From: Alkalimonas sp.
GTDB taxonomy: Bacteria > Pseudomonadota > Gammaproteobacteria > Enterobacterales > Alteromonadaceae
Assembly: GCA_022565655.1 (NCBI GenBank)
Contig: JAIUMG010000193.1
Span: 1-6,469, forward strand
Direction: 5' to 3'
DNA: 6,469 bases
Under the pieces are notes generated by a model. The model saw nothing but the letters and a program-made list of their open reading frames with translations, had not been told where the DNA came from and searched no databases. This document shows positions 6,103 through 6,469 of this stretch, piece after piece. Each line of letters opens with the position of its first letter. The stretch's first letter is position 1. The translations under genes were made by a program, and so were the position numbers.

Positions 6103-6469
6103 ATGAAATTTTTACAGGGATTCTGTTTCACACTGTGTTTAACCGCGGCATCGAGTGCAACTGCAAGCGTAATCGACACTGGCTCACTGCATGATCTGGC
6201 TTTATTTTCTGGTGCTAAAGGGCATAGTAGTCAGGCTGGGTATCTGGGCTTTGGCTCAGAAAGTGATGTACATGGTAATGTAGCAGCCCGTAACACTGAA
6301 TTTGGAGCTGGTAGTCATATTCATGGTTATGCTGCTTCGCAGGCCTCGCAGATGGGCGGTGGGGTTCGCATTGATGGTGGTGTGCAGCAATGGCAAGATA
6401 ATCAGTTCGATGAACTGAACCTGCAATTGATGGGGCTCTCTCAGCAATTGCAAGCTCTGGGTGGTCAGT
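6103..6469 (+). CDS. Secreted protein, choice-of-anchor A/bactofilin-like N-terminal region, cut at right edge
   Basis: The visible 122 residues run open to the end of the window. Residues 1-21 form a signal peptide: K2, a hydrophobic core, and a likely signal-peptidase I site ATA|S after A21. Residues about 47-95 are rich in glycine, serine and short beta-turn units (FGSESDVHGNVAA, FGAGSHIHGYAA, GGGVRIDGGV), spaced like rungs of a bactofilin or beta-helix stack. A predicted helix follows (about 96-120, with LQLMGLSQQLQAL). A 'FG..S.v.G.vAa' stretch followed by an 'l..LS..L..L' helix is what I recall from choice-of-anchor A surface proteins, so that is the favoured family. If so, the missing C-terminus may carry a PEP-CTERM-type or other sorting tail. 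The start is ATG 6103, 7 nt after GAAGGG (6090-6095); an ATG immediately before it (6100) adds one Met. The gene has its own candidate promoter. Confidence 0.8.
   Translation, partial: MKFLQGFCFTLCLTAASSATASVIDTGSLHDLALFSGAKGHSSQAGYLGFGSESDVHGNVAARNTEFGAGSHIHGYAASQASQMGGGVRIDGGVQQWQDNQFDELNLQLMGLSQQLQALGGQ

Noticed and set aside
6256..6453. Minus-strand open frame opposite the secreted-protein gene
   Set aside because: It is antisense to a frame with a clear signal peptide, ribosome site and promoter, and has no features of its own.
1..6469. Mobile element, prophage, CRISPR or defence island
   Set aside because: No transposase, integrase, direct-repeat array or nuclease-like gene is present; gene content and order look like core chromosome.

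Overview
The window is a stretch of gammaproteobacterial chromosome with moderate GC. All eight genes read through without frameshifts, and I see no transposase, integrase, tRNA, rRNA or CRISPR array. The order proC-yggS on one strand and pilT-pilU diverging on the other is a familiar core arrangement in Vibrio/Shewanella/Aeromonas/Pseudomonas-type bacteria. The protein sequences suit an aquatic member of Alteromonadales, Aeromonadales or a related order. I cannot fix the genus from sequence alone.

Left block (1-1250, minus strand): proC (pyrroline-5-carboxylate reductase, proline synthesis) runs off the left edge. It is preceded and slightly overlapped by yggS (PLP homeostasis protein). Both read leftwards as one operon. 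Only 29 bp separate the yggS and pilT start codons, so the two divergent promoters must reach into the coding sequences.

Centre-left block (1280-3480, plus strand): pilT and pilU encode the two type IV pilus retraction ATPases. They are closely coupled, with the pilU Shine-Dalgarno sequence abutting the pilT stop codon. A strong Rho-independent terminator folds over the last codons of pilU.

Centre-right block (3533-5457): a small tandem-CBS protein follows pilU. It converges with a small membrane protein of the DUF962/Mpo1-like family on the minus strand. A 273-bp intergenic region holding two look-alike inverted repeats then leads into a rhtA-type EamA exporter for threonine/homoserine.

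Right block (5555-6469): a second tandem-CBS protein follows, with short GCTAT repeats ahead of it. After it, behind a plausible sigma70 promoter, comes the 5' part of a gene for a secreted protein. That protein has a clear signal peptide and a glycine-rich, turn-rich region like the N-terminal part of choice-of-anchor A or bactofilin-like beta-structured surface proteins, and it is cut by the right edge.

Most of the window is ordinary housekeeping and pilus-motility DNA. The points most worth a second look are the truncated secreted protein, the two small CBS proteins around the pilTU/rhtA region, and the paired inverted repeats in the Mpo1-like/rhtA intergenic region. I found no convincing sign of a wholly new system.
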